NCBI RefSeq assembly: GCF_900104115.1
Contig: NZ_FNJM01000009.1
Span: 1 to 64,000, forward strand
Direction: 5' to 3'
From: Clostridium gasigenes
GTDB lineage: Bacteria; Bacillota; Clostridia; Clostridiales; Clostridiaceae
DNA: 64,000 nucleotides
Shown here: in pieces, positions 62,936 to 64,000 of the stretch
How positions within the stretch are numbered: position 1 is the stretch's first letter
Layout: every line of letters begins with the position of its first letter
Notes under the pieces: generated by a model
Database searches by the model: none
The model's input: the letters and a program-made list of their open reading frames with translations, nothing else
Told to the model about the DNA's origin: nothing
Program-made: the position numbers and the translations under genes

Positions 62936-63222
62936 TGAGTAAAAAAAATGTTGTAATTATATTAATATGTATAGCATTAATAATAGCACCATTTTTCTTA
63001 AATAAGAATGGGGCATTTGAAGGTGCAGATGGACAAGCGGGAGATTTGATAACAGAAATAAATGCAGATTATGAACCTTGGTTTGAAAGTTTATGGACAC
63101 CACCATCAGGAGAAGTAGAAAGCTTTCTATTTTCAATGCAAGCAGCACTTGGAGCAGGGTTTATAGGATATTATATAGCAAAGAAAAAGTATGATAAGAC
63201 TAATAAATCTATACGCTCTTAA
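62935..63222 (+). CDS. cbiN: cobalt transporter accessory protein
   Basis: CbiN (95 aa) has two helices flanking an extracellular loop with FEGADGQAGDLI and FESLWTPPSGEVESFLF, which are typical CbiN segments. It assists CbiM in metal loading. It overlaps cbiM by one base and its 3' end overlaps cbiQ by 32 nt. Confidence 0.9.
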   Translation: MSKKNVVIILICIALIIAPFFLNKNGAFEGADGQAGDLITEINADYEPWFESLWTPPSGEVESFLFSMQAALGAGFIGYYIAKKKYDKTNKSIRS

Positions 63223-63880
63223 TAGCAAATATGCAAAAGTGCACCCATTAGAAAAAGTATTGTTAGTTTTTATATCATTAATAAGTTGTAGTTATACTGA
63301 AAATATATACTTAATAATGCTAAATATAATATTTTTCAGCATATTAAGTATTAACGCAAAAAATCCATTTAATATGATTAAAAAATTTTTATCAATAGTA
63401 ATTATTTATTCAATTTTCACAACTATTACTCTAATGTTTACTTATGATGTTAAATATATAATAGTTCTATTATTAAGAGGGGTAAATGGAGGGCTTACTA
63501 TTAGCTTTTTAGCATTAACAACTCCATTAAACCATATAGTATATTTAATGAGTAGGAATAATTTAACTAGAGAAATAGCTGATATAGCTAAATCTATGGA
63601 AACTTTTATATTAGTAATAGAAAAAGATTTTGACGTGACCTTTAAAGCTATGAAAAGCAGAGGTGGTTTTGGTAGTTTTAAGAAAAGTATAAAAGATTTT
63701 GCTAAAGTTTGTTCAATTGTAATGAGAAATTTATTTTTTAGATGGAAAGAGATAAGTGAAGGGTTAAAAAATCGTTGTTACAATGGGAAATATAATTATA
63801 ATTATATTTTCAATATTAGTAAAAAAAGAGTTTTACTGATATTGTTTTATGGGATAGTAGTTCTAATAATTATAATTTAA
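63191..63880 (+). CDS. cbiQ: cobalt ECF transporter transmembrane protein
   Basis: CbiQ (229 aa) is the coupling (T) component, with a start MIRLINLYALNSKYAKVHPL like other CbiQ proteins, several helices, and coupling-helix segments MKSRGGFGSFK and RCYNGKY, which hold the Ala-Arg-Gly type motifs. Its start lies inside cbiN (32-nt overlap), so translational coupling is likely. The ATPase gene cbiO is not in the window and would be needed downstream or elsewhere. Confidence 0.9.
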   Translation: MIRLINLYALNSKYAKVHPLEKVLLVFISLISCSYTENIYLIMLNIIFFSILSINAKNPFNMIKKFLSIVIIYSIFTTITLMFTYDVKYIIVLLLRGVNGGLTISFLALTTPLNHIVYLMSRNNLTREIADIAKSMETFILVIEKDFDVTFKAMKSRGGFGSFKKSIKDFAKVCSIVMRNLFFRWKEISEGLKNRCYNGKYNYNYIFNISKKRVLLILFYGIVVLIIII

Positions 63881-63942
63881 TTAGGGGTAATCATACCTTG
63901 GATTATTATTTTTTTAGAGTCATTATCAAAATAAATCAAAAA

Positions 63943-63987
63943 AATCGCCTATTATTATGATAGTTTAAATCATAATAATAGGCGATT
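63943..63987. terminator. long hairpin after cbiQ
   Basis: AATCGCCTATTATTATGAT pairs exactly with ATCATAATAATAGGCGATT around a short loop, flanked by AAATAAAT and ATTTATTT. It could end transcription after cbiQ or belong to an intergenic repeat. Nothing else is seen in 63881-64000. Confidence 0.6.
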
Positions 63988-64000
63988 ATTTATTTCTAAC

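Overview
This window is low-GC, AT-rich chromosomal DNA of a Clostridium sensu stricto (Clostridiaceae) species. The supporting signs are GGAGG-type ribosome binding sites, A/T-ending codons, SAM and cobalamin riboswitches, an alpha-toxin-like phospholipase C, a BMP/Nup nucleoside transporter and an anaerobic (cbi) corrinoid pathway. The species cannot be fixed from the sequence alone. Nearly all intact genes are on the + strand. No rRNA, tRNA or CRISPR array was seen.

Layout. 1-2.4 kb is a decayed patch: the 3' end of an IS3-type element, a Fic-domain gene, a possible structured RNA, an internally deleted IS with both inverted repeats, and a Dabb remnant. 2.5-4.0 kb is a three-gene set (unknown protein, hemerythrin, CxxC DUF1858 protein) that looks like a split RIC/ScdA Fe-S repair system. 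4.1-4.9 kb holds an acyl-ACP thioesterase. 5.0-6.8 kb is a phage replication relic: 22-bp iterons, a replisome-organizer gene frameshifted inside a short-period repeat, and a DnaC-like stub. 6.9-14.6 kb has a TagO/WecA-like enzyme, a soluble S41 peptidase relative, and a two-component system with an FtsX-type ABC exporter carrying a shared direct-repeat operator, then two membrane proteins. 14.7-20.2 kb is metF-luxS-metH behind a SAM-I riboswitch. 20.2-27.1 kb mixes pseudogenes with small enzymes, a membrane-anchored S41 paralogue, the phospholipase C and a YdcF-family protein. 27.3-33.4 kb is the ribose operon rbsKDACB with rbsR. 33.5-42 kb is an alpha-glucan module (GH13, GH31, debranching enzyme, type I pullulanase). 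42.1-44.2 kb has a MATE exporter and a GNAT. 44.2-49.2 kb is a nucleoside ABC importer. 49.3-52.2 kb has a flotillin relic, a CPA antiporter and an iron alcohol dehydrogenase. 52.3 kb to the end is a cobalamin-riboswitch-controlled cluster, cbiK-A-C-D-E-T-L-F-G-H-J-M-N-Q.

How the parts fit. The corrinoid cluster makes cobyrinate a,c-diamide and imports cobalt, and MetH consumes the B12 cofactor. MetF supplies methyl-THF to MetH, while LuxS recycles S-ribosylhomocysteine to homocysteine. The ribose and nucleoside importers feed pentose salvage. The glycan enzymes break branched and linear alpha-glucans down to glucose.

The most distinctive non-genic signals are two dispersed palindrome families. 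One is a roughly 55-65 nt hairpin (GGCAT...AAATAAATAACTAG...CTAGTTATTTATTT...ATGCC) present in at least seven full or degenerate copies at gene junctions. The other is a short ATG-bearing palindrome (TTACACCCCAGGGGTGTAA) that encodes MENITPQG-like peptides and appears to supply the start of cbiD. Other points of interest are a 35-bp perfect palindrome upstream of the phospholipase gene, a GNAT gene whose ribosome binding site points at an ATA codon, and several fresh pseudogenes.
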